A DNA stretch of 64,000 nucleotides from Caprella mutica. Lineage: Eukaryota; Arthropoda; Malacostraca; Amphipoda; Caprellidae. Below, in pieces: positions 23,206-35,966 of this stretch. Each line of letters opens with the position of its first letter. The stretch's first letter is position 1. The stretch lies in the NCBI GenBank assembly GCA_947561585.1, contig CANNZV010001139.1, forward strand, positions 1 to 64,000. Direction: 5' to 3'. A model generated the notes under the pieces. The model was not told the DNA's origin. It searched no databases and saw only the letters and a list, made by a program, of their open reading frames with translations. A program made the position numbers and the translations under genes.

Positions 23206-24309
23206 ATACATATTTGATATTTTCTTAATGTGAGTAATAGATCCTGAACTCAGAGTAATTTACAGTTCAATTTACTTTTACCTTTATAATTATGGTAAAA
23301 GATAGAAACTACAGGCTTTAGTTACCAAATTACGACTCAGTTTAGTTACCAAGCGGTAACTAAAGCAATTATAAGTAACAAAAATTTATAATGGTCACTC
23401 CTTGATTATATATCTCCTTTTTTATGAGTTGTAGAAAGAAAATTTGTTAAGAGTTATTAGAGTATTACGAATATAACACGGAACTTATCCTAAAATGGGA
23501 CATGTTGAATTTCTGAACCAATTGCTTCAAATAACCTCATATGGATTATAATTTTGATGTTTTTTAGTTACCGTGAAATAATCACAAAAAATTGTCTCCG
23601 TGTTCTATGTCTATGAACGGTTCTTATTTTGAAATAGGACTCTAAATAAGTACGTACCACTTTTATTAAAGTGAGTTATGCTTAAAGCGAGGCATGCCTG
23701 TACTTTGTTATCTACTGGGCCACTGACTAGTCCGGTTTTTATTACACCCCGCTCTTATTACAAAATGGTAGGTAATAAGAGCGATTTGCGACTCAAGTTT
23801 TATTTGAATTGTAACTCCTTGATTAAACATTTCATTTTCTATGAGTTAGATTGAAATAAAATGTTACGAAGGTTCAGCATTGCGAATATTGTAAAGATAA
23901 ACGTTAAAACAGGCCAATGAATTGACAATATTTTATATTAACATGAGATTAACTCTAATTCAGTACAGGTAGGTAATTAGTTTGGTAATTTGATTTATAT
24001 ACCTGCAAGGCTACAAGTAGGTACCATGAACATCAATAAATTAAACGTTATCTAATAGTTTCATATTTTTTACCCGAAAATGTGAAACCGTCCGATAACT
24101 CTAAACTTATCTTGCTGCCAACTATATTTTTCGGTGCATAAAATTACTGTTTGTTCAATGCAGCACAATTATATAAATCAAAGAATCAAACTAATTACAT
24201 AAAGTAACTTATATTCAACTAAGGTTGGATTTTAATAGTTTATTTCATTCTCTACTGACAGACTACTTACTGTACACTATTATATTAAAGCTTTCATAAT
24301 TTCAACTCT
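23206..24309. other. AT-rich stretch without recognised feature
   Basis: No convincing gene. Two short segments (around 23330-23400 and 23750-23830) repeat phrases such as GGTAACTAAAG and TAATAAGAGCG, suggesting decayed local repeats. Confidence 0.4.
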
Positions 24310-24530
24310 TCGAGTCTGGTGGTACATATTTTGTACCACACTGATGGTTACAATTAATGCAAGATGGTACAGAAAGTATACCACCTAAAAACTCTTTCAA
24401 AACTGGTGGGTAAATATTCCTTACCACCATAAAGGTTATGTTTAATGCTCAGTGGAACAGAAAATGTACCACCTTTAAAAATAAAGTTTGGCAGCTCAAA
24501 TTTTGAACCACCTTCATAAATGGTTAGGTA
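24310..24530. repeat. Two degenerate direct repeats of about 105 bp
   Basis: Units carry GGTGGTACATATTTTGTACC, then ATGGTACAGAAAGTATACCACC and a diverged second version ending GGAACAGAAAATGTACCACC. Confidence 0.4.
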
Positions 24531-24844
24531 TAGTCATAATTCTTTGAGCATATATGACATTTATTTCTCTGAAAAGTGTGGGTCTGAAAGAGTTAATATA
24601 TCTTATCATAACCCCCTATAAACAACGTATATCGATTCGATTGCCTTGGATGTCGAATTGATGGATTGTTCCATCGAATCGACAGACCGTTGAGACTAGG
24701 GGGCCATTTCATTATTGTAACTCGTACAAAATGAAATGTTTGAGGAGTTACAATTATATAATAACGTGAGCCATACATCAATCGTATTACCATTTCCAAC
24801 TAGATTACGTGCATTCGGTAGAACGCATACTATTGCCCCCGCTT

Positions 24845-25320
24845 ATAAATGACTTGACCTAAAGATTTCACCCGTTCGTTTACAATTATTTAATAAACTG
24901 ATTCGTGGATAATAACCAATCGTCCCACCAAGTTCCATTTAATATGGTTGATTACTTTTTGAGTTATTGAGTGATAAATGACTTTGACCAAATCACTTCC
25001 AACATTCTATCAAATGGTTTCTGGACATTAACTGATCGTCCCACTAAGTTTCAGTCATTTTGGTTAAATAATTTATGAGTTATAAATGGCATTGATCATT
25101 GACCCGATCTCTCCCAAAATATAACCAAATGGTTCTTTTACATTGACCAATCGTCCCACCAAGTTTCATGCAATGTGGTTAAATACTTTATAAGTTATAA
25201 ATGACCTTCACCGGATCACTTCCAAAATTCTACTAGATGGTTTATGCACAATGACCAATGGTCCAGTTAAATTTCAGTAAATTTGGTGGAATACTTTTTC
25301 AGTTAAGCGAATAACAAGAT
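24845..25320. repeat. Four degenerate tandem repeats of about 110 bp
   Basis: Each unit contains ACCAATCGTCCCACCAAGTT, a TTGGTTAAATACTTTATGAG-like segment and TTATAAATGACTTTGACC in diverged form (starts near 24890, 25010, 25120 and 25225). Non-coding. Confidence 0.5.
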
Positions 25321-25371
25321 GACAAATGCCGTGTAAAATATATCCTTTCCGCATTCTGCGAAGGTAATAAC

Positions 25372-26592
25372 TAGAGCCCGGATTTCCAGTTCTTATGCTA
25401 TAAACGCTATTTTGACCATGGAAATAAATTTTTATAGCGTTTATAGCATAAACGCTATTTTGACTAGAAATTAAAAGATAGAACTAGTAATTATGGTATA
25501 AGCGACTATAAAAACTGTGATAAACCATCCTTTACGTGCGAAATATATTTGTAACAGATTATTATATAATTGATAAATTATACATGCAAGAGACATTTAA
25601 ATTAGTGTGCCATTTCATTCACATTTTCTATAGGAATATTCCATAGAAAACGTACGAACATAATTATTGGTAAATTAAACTGAATTGAACAATGAATAAA
25701 CCACTACTCGATACAGTATAATATTATATAGTTTTCTTAAATAATAAATAGAATGATACGTGAAGAATGAAGATATGCCCAAATGAAATAAATATATGGT
25801 ACCTATTTATATATTGTGACCGGTAAATTTCGCTCTTTCCGTAATGAAGTTACTTTGAACACACTCATTTATGAACGTGATAGTTAATTGAGTGCTCAAG
25901 TTGTAAAAACTAAAACAACCCAAAGTGAAACAATCCGAAACTTTTATAGTAGAAATAATCTTTTCAAAATTAAAAATGATTTTAAGTGACAAGAGACTAA
26001 GCATATCAGCTGTAAATGTCATTGAGATGTTGGTAATTTCTCGCAATGAAGTTTAATTATTGTTTCATTAATTAAAAAAGTTATCAAGTCATTATATTAA
26101 GAATTAATGTTACTGTTTTTGCATTTGGTTTGTGCTGTTCTATGTGAGTGTCTTTGTTACTCTTAGTTGGTTGTGACTTAGACAACATAGTTTTGGATAA
26201 ATTTAGTTTTTTTTTCTTCTTGTTAGCTTCTTGTAAAATAAAAGCTACGTATAAATTGAGAAACATGGATATTATTTACTAATCATTAAACTCATAGTCT
26301 TATATATACGATATTATAAGTACACATTTGCCATTAATTGTTGCGTTAGTTCTGTGAATAATAATTTTAAATCAGCTATTAACAAATTAAAAAGAAAGGC
26401 ATAGTTATTGTGGAATTTTCTTCTAAAAGTTTCTATAATGTGGATAAAAGAAAGAAAATGCAATAATTTTAGGACACACTCAGCTATTATGAGGACTTTT
26501 TCACCGACTTTAAAACTCTTTTTTAGAGCTATACAAACTTTTTTAAAGCGCTATTTTGACTACTTTCGTTAGAACTAGGAAACCGGGCTCTA
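25372..26592. mobile_element. hAT-like non-autonomous element (TAGAGCCCGG ends)
   Basis: Starts TAGAGCCCGGATTTCC and ends GGAAACCGGGCTCTA. It is flanked by GTAATAAC (25364-25371) and CTAATAAC (26593-26600), a 7 of 8 match to an 8-bp target duplication. Subterminal motifs such as TATAGCGTTTATAGCATAAA recur near the left end. Several short minus frames inside (for example 25807-26046) have no recognisable domain. Confidence 0.6.
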
Positions 26593-26779
26593 CTAATAAC
26601 TCTTTATTTGTGTAATCAAAATGTGGTCTACCTGTATTTCTCACTTCAAATATTAAGAAGAATTGCTGAATATATATTTTTTATCTGAGGGAAGTAGATT
26701 CATAGTATGCATTCGCTCTGTTTAAACTCATATTACATGGCAAATATTTCAGACAGAAACCAAGCGATTTGGAGCGCAA

Positions 26780-26930
26780 AAAAATAGTAACACCACTCAC
26801 CGCGTCTCTGTCTGAACTGAGAGGCGAGCTGCGAGCATCGTGAGCATGGATGATGAATGAGTTGTCAGTGGCCCGCCCCTTTGTGTGTGGGAGAGGGAGG
26901 GGGAGGGTGGTGGGTGGAGCTAATATTAGT
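26780..26930. promoter_or_regulatory. GC-rich patch, possible promoter
   Basis: A short G/C-rich segment in AT-rich DNA, with GGCCCGCCCCTTTG and a GGGAGAGGGAGGGGGAGGG run. It could be a promoter or first-exon region of a host gene on either strand, but I see no initiator, exon chain or convincing protein. A minus frame at 26681-26935 crosses it without recognisable features. Confidence 0.2.
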
Positions 26931-26989
26931 TCCAAAGAGCATTAGTCCCCAGGCTGGGTAGGCTCTAGGCTAGTTCGTGTTATTTCAAT

Positions 26990-27843
26990 TATGTGGCCGG
27001 ACTATTTGCACAGATATCAAAGACCTAGGTACGACTTTTGCTAAGATATTATACCCAATGGACATTTATTTTCGAAAATTATAGCAGGGTAACATTATTT
27101 TTAAATCATTTGACGATTAGCTCATTTATCTTATGAGTATTAGTTTGAAAATATGTTTATCTTAATATTTTAGTTTGAAACATCTTTTATATTAATAATT
27201 TCGATGCCAGACCTAGTTTCGATAATACTACCTGACTAAAATACATTATATCTTAAAATTTTAGGAGCCAGACTGTTTTATCTTGATTTATTTTGCGATA
27301 TAATAATTTACCTAAGAAAATACTTCCAAAAAACGGTTTATTTAAGTATTTTATAAATAGATTCGTCTTTTCTTAAAACATTTCGATCTCAATCACAATA
27401 GGTATAAAAATATTAGTGCCAAAGTTTATTTATTTTGAAGAAATAGATCAGAGACCGATTTATTTAGAATATTATATTTTAAATCATATTTGCTTTAAGC
27501 TCATTATACCTCAGTACTGTTTGAAATAAAAAATACACGTGATTTTCCTATTTATGATATATTATTAGTGATTAAATCTATTTTTTTAAATTATCTTTAT
27601 GCAGGTACTGATTTTCTTGATACGATTATATTCAAATTTAGTTTTTCTTGTAACTGTTTACCGAATGACATGTTTATTTAAAGTAATTAGTTCACAATAA
27701 CACTTATCATAAATTTATAGATCTCAGGTGCGTTATAATAAAATCTTTTGATCTTAGGTCCTTTTACCTAGAATAATGTAGGCACTTGGAACATTTGCAG
27801 TAGGATATTTACGTTACTACTATTTTTATTAATTCTTTAGGTC
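26990..27843. other. AT-rich stretch left of the BEL/Pao relic
   Basis: Loosely repetitive T-rich sequence. The 3' LTR expected for the BEL/Pao element is not found here: nothing matches the 32600-32872 LTR, so the element's 3' end is lost or too diverged. Confidence 0.4.
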
Positions 27844-30800
27844 TCAGTATAGCCTATCTATCAAATGAGATAGAGTAAGTGGTTCGTCGTCGATAGAGTC
27901 TGTCATGTAAGCGAGTGGTCTATTATTTAACTGACATTCAATTTCGCATAGTAAAGTACGTAGTTCCAGTTCAGTTATTAATTTAGTACCAATAACTTTT
28001 TTCAAACAAAGTTTAGTTATGCCTATCAAACGTTCCCAGGTTCCACCAAAATGTGGAGCACGGGAAGGAATAAATGACCAATTTACTCTCATGTTATTAA
28101 GTTCTTCTTTTATTTTAATTACTCTACTCAAATCATAAAGATAATTTTTTCCAAATTTAAAATTACCCGCATTGTCGCTAAACATGACAGATGGACATGA
28201 ACGACGAGCCACAAAACGTCTAAAAGCATGAATAAAGGTATCTCCTGTCAAATCCTCAGCTAACTCCAAGTGAATAGCTCTTGTTGTCATGCAAGTGAAC
28301 AAACAAATGTAAACTTTCTCTACAGCGTCTTTAATTTTAACGTTTGTTGAACCGGCATAATGCACGCCTGTGTAGGTAAATGGCAAACTTTGAGATACTC
28401 TAATTTTAGGTAGGGGAGCAGTGTCAGAGGATTTCATAAGTCTACCGTGATGCCTTTTACATATGATACAATCTCTCACAATTTTTTTCAATTCGCTGCC
28501 TCCCCTTGATTATCCAAAATCGTTCCCTAATATTAGCAAGTAATGAATTGACTCCGCCATGTAGAGAAAGCTCATGATAGTAATTGACAATTAAAGTGCA
28601 TAGATGAGAATTTGAAGGCAACAAAATAGGAAATCTAGCGGAATGAGATAGTTCTGAATTACCTAATCTACCCTTACATTTTATCAGATCATCTTCTACA
28701 AATAAATTCAACTGGCTAACAATATTAGGCATTGGAACATTCTCTCCATTGCATTTCATGTAACTAAACACATCACTATAAAACAATTTCTGACTTAAAT
28801 TAATCAATTTGTTCTCTGATTCCACCAACTCAATGGGGGACAAATCATGAGGGCCGTTTGATTTTTTACGTTTTTTAAGTCTGTCTATAAATTGGATCAC
28901 ATAAGCAAAGACTGTTACAGTTTTACGAAAGTTACTAAACCTTTTAACAAAATTTTCGAACCATTCTATGCGAGAAAACAATTCTTCTGTTTGAGAAGTA
29001 TTAGTTACGTTAGTCGAAATGATTTCATAATCGTTGAGATAAGGAGTAGTTTTTTCAGGCCACATAGATTTGTCACCTAACCAGTCAGGTCCATTGAACC
29101 ATACCGAATTACCAGTAAAGGAACCAGCAGCAATCCCTCTCGTTAAGTAGTCAGCCGGATTATCTTTTCCGTTAATGAAATTCCAATTAGCGTTAGTTGC
29201 AAGTAATTTAATTTTTTCGACTCTTTTTCGTACATAGTTTTTACTAAATTTGATTGAATTAATCCACGAAAGAGCTATTTGACTGTCTGACCAAATATTA
29301 ACTGATTTAACGTTACATACTTTTCTCAGGGATTCAATAGTGTAATTTACAAGTTTAGAAGCAACTTCAGCACCTAGCAATTCTAAGCTTGGCAAAGTGA
29401 CTGGCTTGACAGGAGCGTCTCTTGCTTTTGCAATAAATAAATTAATTCTAGACCCACATTTCAATTAAAGAACAGCACCATAGGCCTTGGTACTAGCATC
29501 ACAAAAACAACATCTCTACCTCATATAAATTTACACATCTAGGTATATCTATCTGCTGGCAATAATTCAAATCATTGGCTAGGCTAATCCACCTTGAGCG
29601 AATATCATCCGTCAATGGTTGATCCCACTGAACTTTCAATTTCCAAATATCTTGGATGAGTATACGAGAAGCAATTGTAACTGGTAGCAAAATTCCTAAC
29701 GGATCGAAAATCTTTGAACATTCGCTCAATATGGATCGCTTAGTTATGTTCTCAAAATCGGTAATATAATGACACCTAAATAACATCCTATCAGAATCAA
29801 CATCCCAAAGCATTCATAGAACATTAATTTTTCCCCCATTTATGGCCTTGTCATCCCTGATATCTGATGGAATTATTGAGTTTAATTTACTAGAATTTGA
29901 GACCCACGATCTTAATTTAAAATTAGCCTGATTCATAACCCCGCAAGATTCATTAAAAAATTCAATTAAATCAAACTCAGTTTTAGTAGAATAGACTACA
30001 TTATCGACATATAAAGAATCTTCCAAATTTCTAATTATCTTGCTACGATATTGTTCTAAATGAACCTTAATGCTTAAATTCAATAGAAATTGACTATAGG
30101 TTGCTCCAAATAACACTACTCTAAATCTATAAACAGTTATAGGGCTATCGGGGTCGTGAGGATCATCTTGCCATAGAAACCTTGTTACGTTACGGTCATC
30201 ATACTCTAATTCAACCATGAGAGAAGCCTTCATTATGTCCGATATGCAAGCATATTCAAACGCCCTGAATCGCAGTAAAATAGCGATCATTTCATTCAAC
30301 AGTACAGGGCCGGAATATAAACAATCATTTAAACTAAGTAAATCTGGTTTAGCCTTAGATGAACAGTCAAAAACTATCCTGAGAGGAGTAGTAGAAGACG
30401 AAGATTTAATTATCCCATGGTGAGGAATATAATGAACCTTACCTACATCTTTCTCAGTTAAATCTACCTTCTCAATGAAATTATTTGCTAATTGTTCAGC
30501 CTACGAAAACTATTGTTATAATTCAATGGTAAATCTGCTTTTTCGTTTTTCCAAGGTAACCTAGCTATAAAATGGTTATCTTCAAATCTAGAACAATGTT
30601 TAAAATCTGAAAGCCCATCGCCATAGTCTTCTAAAGAATCTAACTTCCAAAGTCTCTCAAGCTGTAAGTCTACAGTATCCTCTATGCCAATCTTAAGAAC
30701 AGTTACATTTTCTACGTTAATATGATCAGATGAACGATCACGATTAATAATTGGTCCGGAAACAAGTGTTCCAAATTTTGAAGGAGTTAGAGTAACAGTA

Positions 30801-32568
30801 TCCCTAATAGGTGAATAAACAAATTTACCGTAATGATCCGCCCCAATCAAAAGAGATAAAGAAACTATATCGCACTCATTCAAATCTGCTAATCTAAATC
30901 CCTCGTTCAGTAACTTTTTAACTAATCCAACTCGACCTGGCATGGAAATCTTTGAAGGTAATTTTTCAACTACTATCACATCAATAGGTATAATCTCACT
31001 TTCTAGTATAATGTTAATACGAATAAGATCATAGAGTTCACTGTTGAGAGAATTGAAAAATCCGCTAATAGTTAACCTAATACTTCCTAACTTCTCATAC
31101 TTCATGCTACTTAATAAACTTTTTAGGATGAATAATCTTTGAGAGCCTATAGATCCAATAAAGCAGTGGCATGAGTTTTCCTATCTAAATTATTGCTCTC
31201 TACTGTAACTGAAGCAGTTGGACGAATAACGCTATACTTATTTTCGGCATCACCTATGCCGATAGAGTTTGTAGACGAGCCAGTCTCCACAGCCACAGAG
31301 TGTTGCGCTGCCCGTTTGTCATTGTTCCGGCCTCTGTTCATGTATGAGTTGTTGGGAACTCTAGCGGTTAGAAATCTTCCTCTGCCATGCTGCTCTGATG
31401 AATTACAGAGGACTGTATGATGCCTGCCATTACATTTCCGACAGTTAGCAGATGAAACACGCTGTCTGCTGCCATGACCTTCTCTCAAACAATTGAAGCA
31501 TAATTTGAGCTTCATTATCTGATCTCGTCTGTCTTCCGTAGATGCGTATTTATCACAATTAAATACAATATGTAAAGGAGATTTACAAAGGTAACATGCT
31601 TTTACTGGACGAACATTAGTAGAGAGAATAGTCGCCATTTTGTAAGATTCGTATGCTTTTGAGTGTGCACCATGCACATGCATCTGATCGTTCAAGTTAC
31701 TCGCTGGATCTGACGCTTTCAGATGATTGATCTCTATCTCGATTGCTGTTCGAAGAGATTCGAGATCCCAATTATCACGCTGGCTTTCTCTATTCAAGTG
31801 ATCTTGAATAACTGGTGGTAGCTTTCGCATTAGGATTGTCGCAAACACAAATCCAGCCGAGTTTTTATCTGCATTCAGACTCTTCATTGCCCGTAAATGA
31901 CCTTCGTACGATAATCTGAATGTCGACAACTCCTGCTTGGTTGGCCCAGGAGGTTACAGATCCAGAATGGCGCATAGGTGTGCGTTCACAACATATACAG
32001 TTTTGCCATACGTTTTCTTCAGAAGCTCGATTGCTTCCAAGTATTCGCTATCCGTAGAGTTGAATCCTCGTAACAGTTTAGCTGCCTCGCCAGTTAACCG
32101 AGAGGTCAAGTAATGGAATTTCGATGCGTTCCCCAAATCGGCTCGTTGATGCACAGTTGAGTCGTATAAGTCCCAAAATGTCTGCCAGTTCAAGAAACTA
32201 CCGTCGAATTTAGGTAATTCAATGATAGGCAGTCTTACGTTTTTAGCATGAAACTGCTTCACGTCGGTTTCTTCTTCAGTTCGATTTAGTGCCTCATCTG
32301 CTTTAAATAGAAAATCGTCGATTGACATGCTGATCTCTGTGCACTGCCTGATCTCGTCGCTTAGTAATTCAACATCAATTGCTTCCTGAACATCATCGTT
32401 CAAAGCCTCTAATTTTTCGGCTTGTTTAGCTAGTTTGCACTTAAATTTACGTAAGTTAACACAGTTTATCACTTCACAGGTTAAAATTTCGTCAATAGTT
32501 TCACACAATCTCTGTATTTCATCGCGATATCCCCTACGACGAGTGATTAGTTTCTTCAATGACCTCAT
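27844..32568 (-). pseudogene. BEL/Pao LTR retrotransposon gag-pol, multiply broken
   Basis: Gag starts at the ATG at 32568 and contains a DUF1759-like segment (KLPKFDG/NWQTFWDLYD style) and CX2C-type zinc knuckles (about 31400-31600). A Pao-type aspartic protease region, RT (IPHHGIIK, VFDCSSKAKPD, LYVDNVV), RNase H (FCDAST, IWSDSQIALSW) and integrase (TTRAIHLELA, APHFGGTWERLIG) follow. Breaks: TAA at 31954-31956, frameshift near 31140 within the protease active-site motif, frameshift near 30505, TGA at 29814-29816, frameshift near 29500, TAA at 29465-29467, frameshift near 28480. The integrase is cut at 27844. It cannot make a polyprotein. Confidence 0.85.
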
Positions 32569-32580
32569 AATTAGAGCAGC

Positions 32581-32593
32581 GGTCACGGCACCA
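32581..32593 (-). other. Primer binding site of the BEL/Pao relic
   Basis: TGGTGCCGTGACC on the minus strand, six bases inside the LTR end at 32600. It begins with the TGG expected for pairing to a tRNA 3' CCA end. The tRNA species is not assigned. Confidence 0.5.
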
Positions 32594-32599
32594 AATTAT

Positions 32600-32872
32600 T
32601 GTGAGGAATAAATCTAGGCTACGTATTCCAAGGATCGAAGGAAACACCAGGTCAACTGCTCTAATGTAATGTTTAAGTTGGGGGATATATACAGGAGATG
32701 TATTTGTGATATGACGACTGAATTACTACTGACTAGGTTTACAAATTCAAAGCCTATATAAATGTGCGAGGTTATACATTATTGGAACGTACTATACAGT
32801 CTTTTGAATTCCTATATATTCATATATTCAACATATTGTACATAATATTTACCCAAATTAATAATTTGTACA
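32600..32872 (-). repeat. 5' LTR of the BEL/Pao relic
   Basis: A 273-bp segment starting TGTGAGG and ending TGTACA on the plus strand, so TGTACA...CTCACA in element orientation. It lies between the primer binding site and the point where Ty3/Gypsy coding similarity starts (about 32873). The right end is inferred from the TG...CA rule and the abrupt sequence change; no second LTR is available to confirm it. Confidence 0.5.
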
Positions 32873-33744
32873 GTGGTATTCTGATATATGGCGATGGTGA
32901 AAATGAAAAAGAAGCAAGAATAAATCATTAAGAAAACTTAAGAGCACTGTTTGATAGATGTCGAGAAAGGTCCATTAAATTGAACAAAGATAAAATGAGA
33001 ATAAGACTTAAAGATTTAACATACATAGGACATGTGATCTCAGATGATGGTATTATGCCAGATCCAAAAATGGTAGACACCATTCTGAACATGCCTACAC
33101 CAGAAAATGTAACTCATTTAAAAAGATTTCTAGGTATGATCAGTAACGTTTCAAAATTTCTTCCATGTATATCCAAATATCCAGAATCTCTACGAAAGTT
33201 AGAACATAAAGGACATCAATGGGTTTGAACGGAACATCATGCGAAAATGTATCAACAAATTAAAAAAAATGGTTATTTGAAGCCCAATACTACGACATTA
33301 TGATCCTGATGAAGAGATTACACTTCAATGTGATGCCCTAATGGAAGGGCTAGGAACAGTACTGCTCCAAAAAGGACAGCCTTTTGCCTTCGGATCTAGA
33401 GCTTTAACTGCTACAGAAAAGAATTACGCCCAAATAGAAAAGGAAGCGTTCTCAATTCTATTTGGTTGTTAACATTTTGAGCAATATATATATGGAAGAG
33501 AAATTACAGTTCAAGAAACCGCTCACTAAAGCACCCAAGAGTTTGCAAAGAATTATGCTGTACTTATAACCATATAATGTGAAGCCTGTGTATGTACCGG
33601 GCAAACTTATGCTTATCGCAGACATGTTGAGCAGAGATACTAAAGAAATTAGAGATAATCTAAACAATAAAGAAGGCAATACAACGGATATGCAAGATCA
33701 AGTTTGGAAGTTGAACAATGGAATTCAACAAACATAAATTTCTA
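32873..33744 (+). pseudogene. Ty3/Gypsy RT-RNase H relic
   Basis: A plus-strand frame begins abruptly after the RT catalytic motif (ILIYGDGENEKEA), then YIGHVISDDGIMPDPK, MPTPENVTHLKRFLGM and the RNase H segment (CDALMEGLGTVLLQ, ALTATEKNYAQIEKE). Stops occur near 32930, 33226, 33280, 33470, 33525 and 33570. The abrupt left edge fits insertion of the BEL/Pao element into or beside it. It is a different, older element from the one at 43740. Confidence 0.75.
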
Positions 33745-34665
33745 AAACAATTGCTCGAAAAACAATTGCTCGAATGAACAATTGCTCGAATGAACAATTG
33801 CTCGAATGAACAATTGCTCAAAAGACAATTGCTCGAAAAACAATTGCTCGAACGAACAATTGATCGAATGAACAATTGCTCGAATTGTTCGAATGAACAA
33901 AATTGCTCGAATTATAAAAATGCACAGTTTTCGATTTTATAAAAGTCAGTTATTCTTGAAGTGGAGCTGCACCTAAAAGTCTTTGTTCCTTTTTAGAAAT
34001 TGATCATTAATCATTTTATAAATGATTTTAATTATTACTTATTCTGCATAATCATTTTTCAGACCGTTTGTGTCATCTCGTATGTAACATGTGAATTGGA
34101 TTATGTGGTGAATCAGTACTATTCATGTTATTTTTTTATTATAAAACATGAAAAAATTTGTAGATTTATTAAAACTCTGCCATAATTTTGTGTTATTTCA
34201 CCTATTGAGGTGCCACATACAGATAGGCTAACAATAAATTAATCTACAAATTTTTTCGGGTTTTATGATAAAAAAAACATGATTAGTACTGATTCACCAC
34301 ATGATTCCAATTCACATGTTACATAAGAGATGACACAACGGTCTAAAAAAAGATTATGCAGAATGAATAATAATTGAAATCATTTATAGAATGATTAATG
34401 ATCAATTACTAAAAAGGAACAAACAATGTTAGGTGCAGCTCCACTTCAAGAATAACTGACTTTTATAAAATCGAAAACTGTACAATTTATTATAATTCGA
34501 GCAATTTTGTTCATTCGAGCAATTTGATAATTCGAGCAATTGTTCATTCGATAAATTGTTCGTTCGAGCAATTGTTTTTATCGAGCGATTATTTTTCGAG
34601 CAATTGTTCATTCGAGCAATTGTTTTCGAGCAATTGTCGTTCGAGCATTTGTTTTCGAGCAATTT
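33745..34665. mobile_element. Foldback element with CAATTGCTCGAA subterminal array
   Basis: Two arms of about 425 bp (33745-34169 and 34228-34665) are near-exact inverted copies around a spacer of about 60 bp. The outer part of each arm is a tandem array of a 12-16-bp unit (AACAATTGCTCGAATG). No transposase frame. It sits between the Ty3/Gypsy relic and the RT fragment; the RT frame runs into the right arm and picks up NCSN-type repeats. Confidence 0.7.
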
Positions 34666-35559
34666 ACCGGCCATTGAAGACACAAAAGCAGGCAAGGCAA
34701 TATCTCCAGCTCTCCTACAACCTAGTCCACCAAGGCCAACCGGTAAAGTTGCCTGAACCCAAGAATCAGCTGACATCTCTACATTGGTCACACTGGCAAC
34801 GGCAGATCTAAGTGATTCATCAAAGCAGCTAAGTTCGACTACGTGCTTGTAAGCTGGAGAAGCCCGCAGAACATATTGTAGCTTCGGAATGGAGAAAACA
34901 TTTCTCAACAAAAAGAAGGCTTGATGGTTTTCCACCACCCGCAATCGAGAGACCATGAGATCCAGATCTTCTTTCTTCCTTAAAATCTCCTCGGGGATAC
35001 CCAAGTCACTTAAAGGAGCACCCAACAAGGAGCAATTGTCCTTATGAACCACTCTGGCATTTGGAAGCACTGCCTGGAACAACAATTCTGTTTTACCAGG
35101 GGCATTATCATCGAGAATGGTCAGCTCACATTTCGCGCTATTAACTTCAAGTCCGATGGCACTCAACCCATCTATCAAGGTTTTTACGTCCTCCAAAACT
35201 CTCCCCGGTGTATCTCCCAGGGCTGCGTCGTCCAGATACCATGCATTGAACTCTGACTCAACCCTGCGAGCCACCTCGTCAATTCCAAGAGCAAACATAG
35301 CCGGTCCAAAAGGGTCACCCTGCTGGATACCTGTCTCCGACCTCAGCACCTCTTCACCAAAAAACAAAGCTGAAGGCGAAGAATAAGCTTGCCAAAGGAG
35401 TCTATATAGCTCCGGCACACGGTTACGAATAACAGTAAAGAAGGTATCTCTCCTCAGACAATTGAAAGCGTTTTTCATATCCACCTTGAGAAACACCCTC
35501 CTATGGTTACAGTCATTCAAGTACCGTCTTGCAGAATGTGCGGCAGCTTATGTATAGGA
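34666..35559 (-). pseudogene. Reverse transcriptase fragment, non-LTR-like
   Basis: About 295 codons of RT without a stop: FLKVDMKNAFN (motif A), SETGIQQGDPFGPAMFALGI (motif B), AWYLDDAALGD (catalytic YLDD) and LEVNSAKCEL. The QGDP and YLDD signatures fit RTs of the non-LTR type. The frame opens at 35559 after a TAA, so the N-terminal part is missing; the C-terminal end is replaced at about 34668 by the foldback element. No endonuclease, RNase H or integrase is attached. Clade not assigned. Confidence 0.7.
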
Positions 35560-35966
35560 TGATTGGAGACAAGTGTTCAGTATTAAGTATTCTTCTAATC
35601 ATATTTTTATTTCAATGTGCTTCAAAATCTTGAGAACTAAATGTAATCCATTGGATTATTTTATGTTTAGTTTATAGTGAGAACTATTGATCTATGATTT
35701 AATTTTATATCCTATGCTATTATTCCTATTCTATTTATCATGTATGTCATTAGTCTACAATATTTCATAAGTCATGAATATCTTTAGGAGAATGAATCAA
35801 ACAAAATTAAATAAATTTTATTTCAATTATACAATCAAAAATTAATAACTTTCTGAATACATGCTCCTTGCTCTTAATAAATGAATTAAATTTAACAGCT
35901 AAGAAAATTTTAATTAATAAAGAGCGAAATTGAAATTGTCCTTAATTAAGACAAATTAATTTCTCA
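35560..35966. other. Spacer between RT fragment and LTR
   Basis: AT-rich, no frame or repeat recognised. It may be the remaining 3' internal part of the Ty3/Gypsy relic, but no protein similarity is visible. Confidence 0.35.

Noticed and set aside
26681..26935. 84-codon minus frame over the GC-rich patch as a gene
   Set aside because: Low-complexity proline stretch, no domain, no splice or promoter support.
29990..30020. YVDN in the BEL/Pao RT as proof of inactivity
   Set aside because: The second Asp change may be natural variation in this group; the stops and frameshifts are the firm evidence of inactivity.
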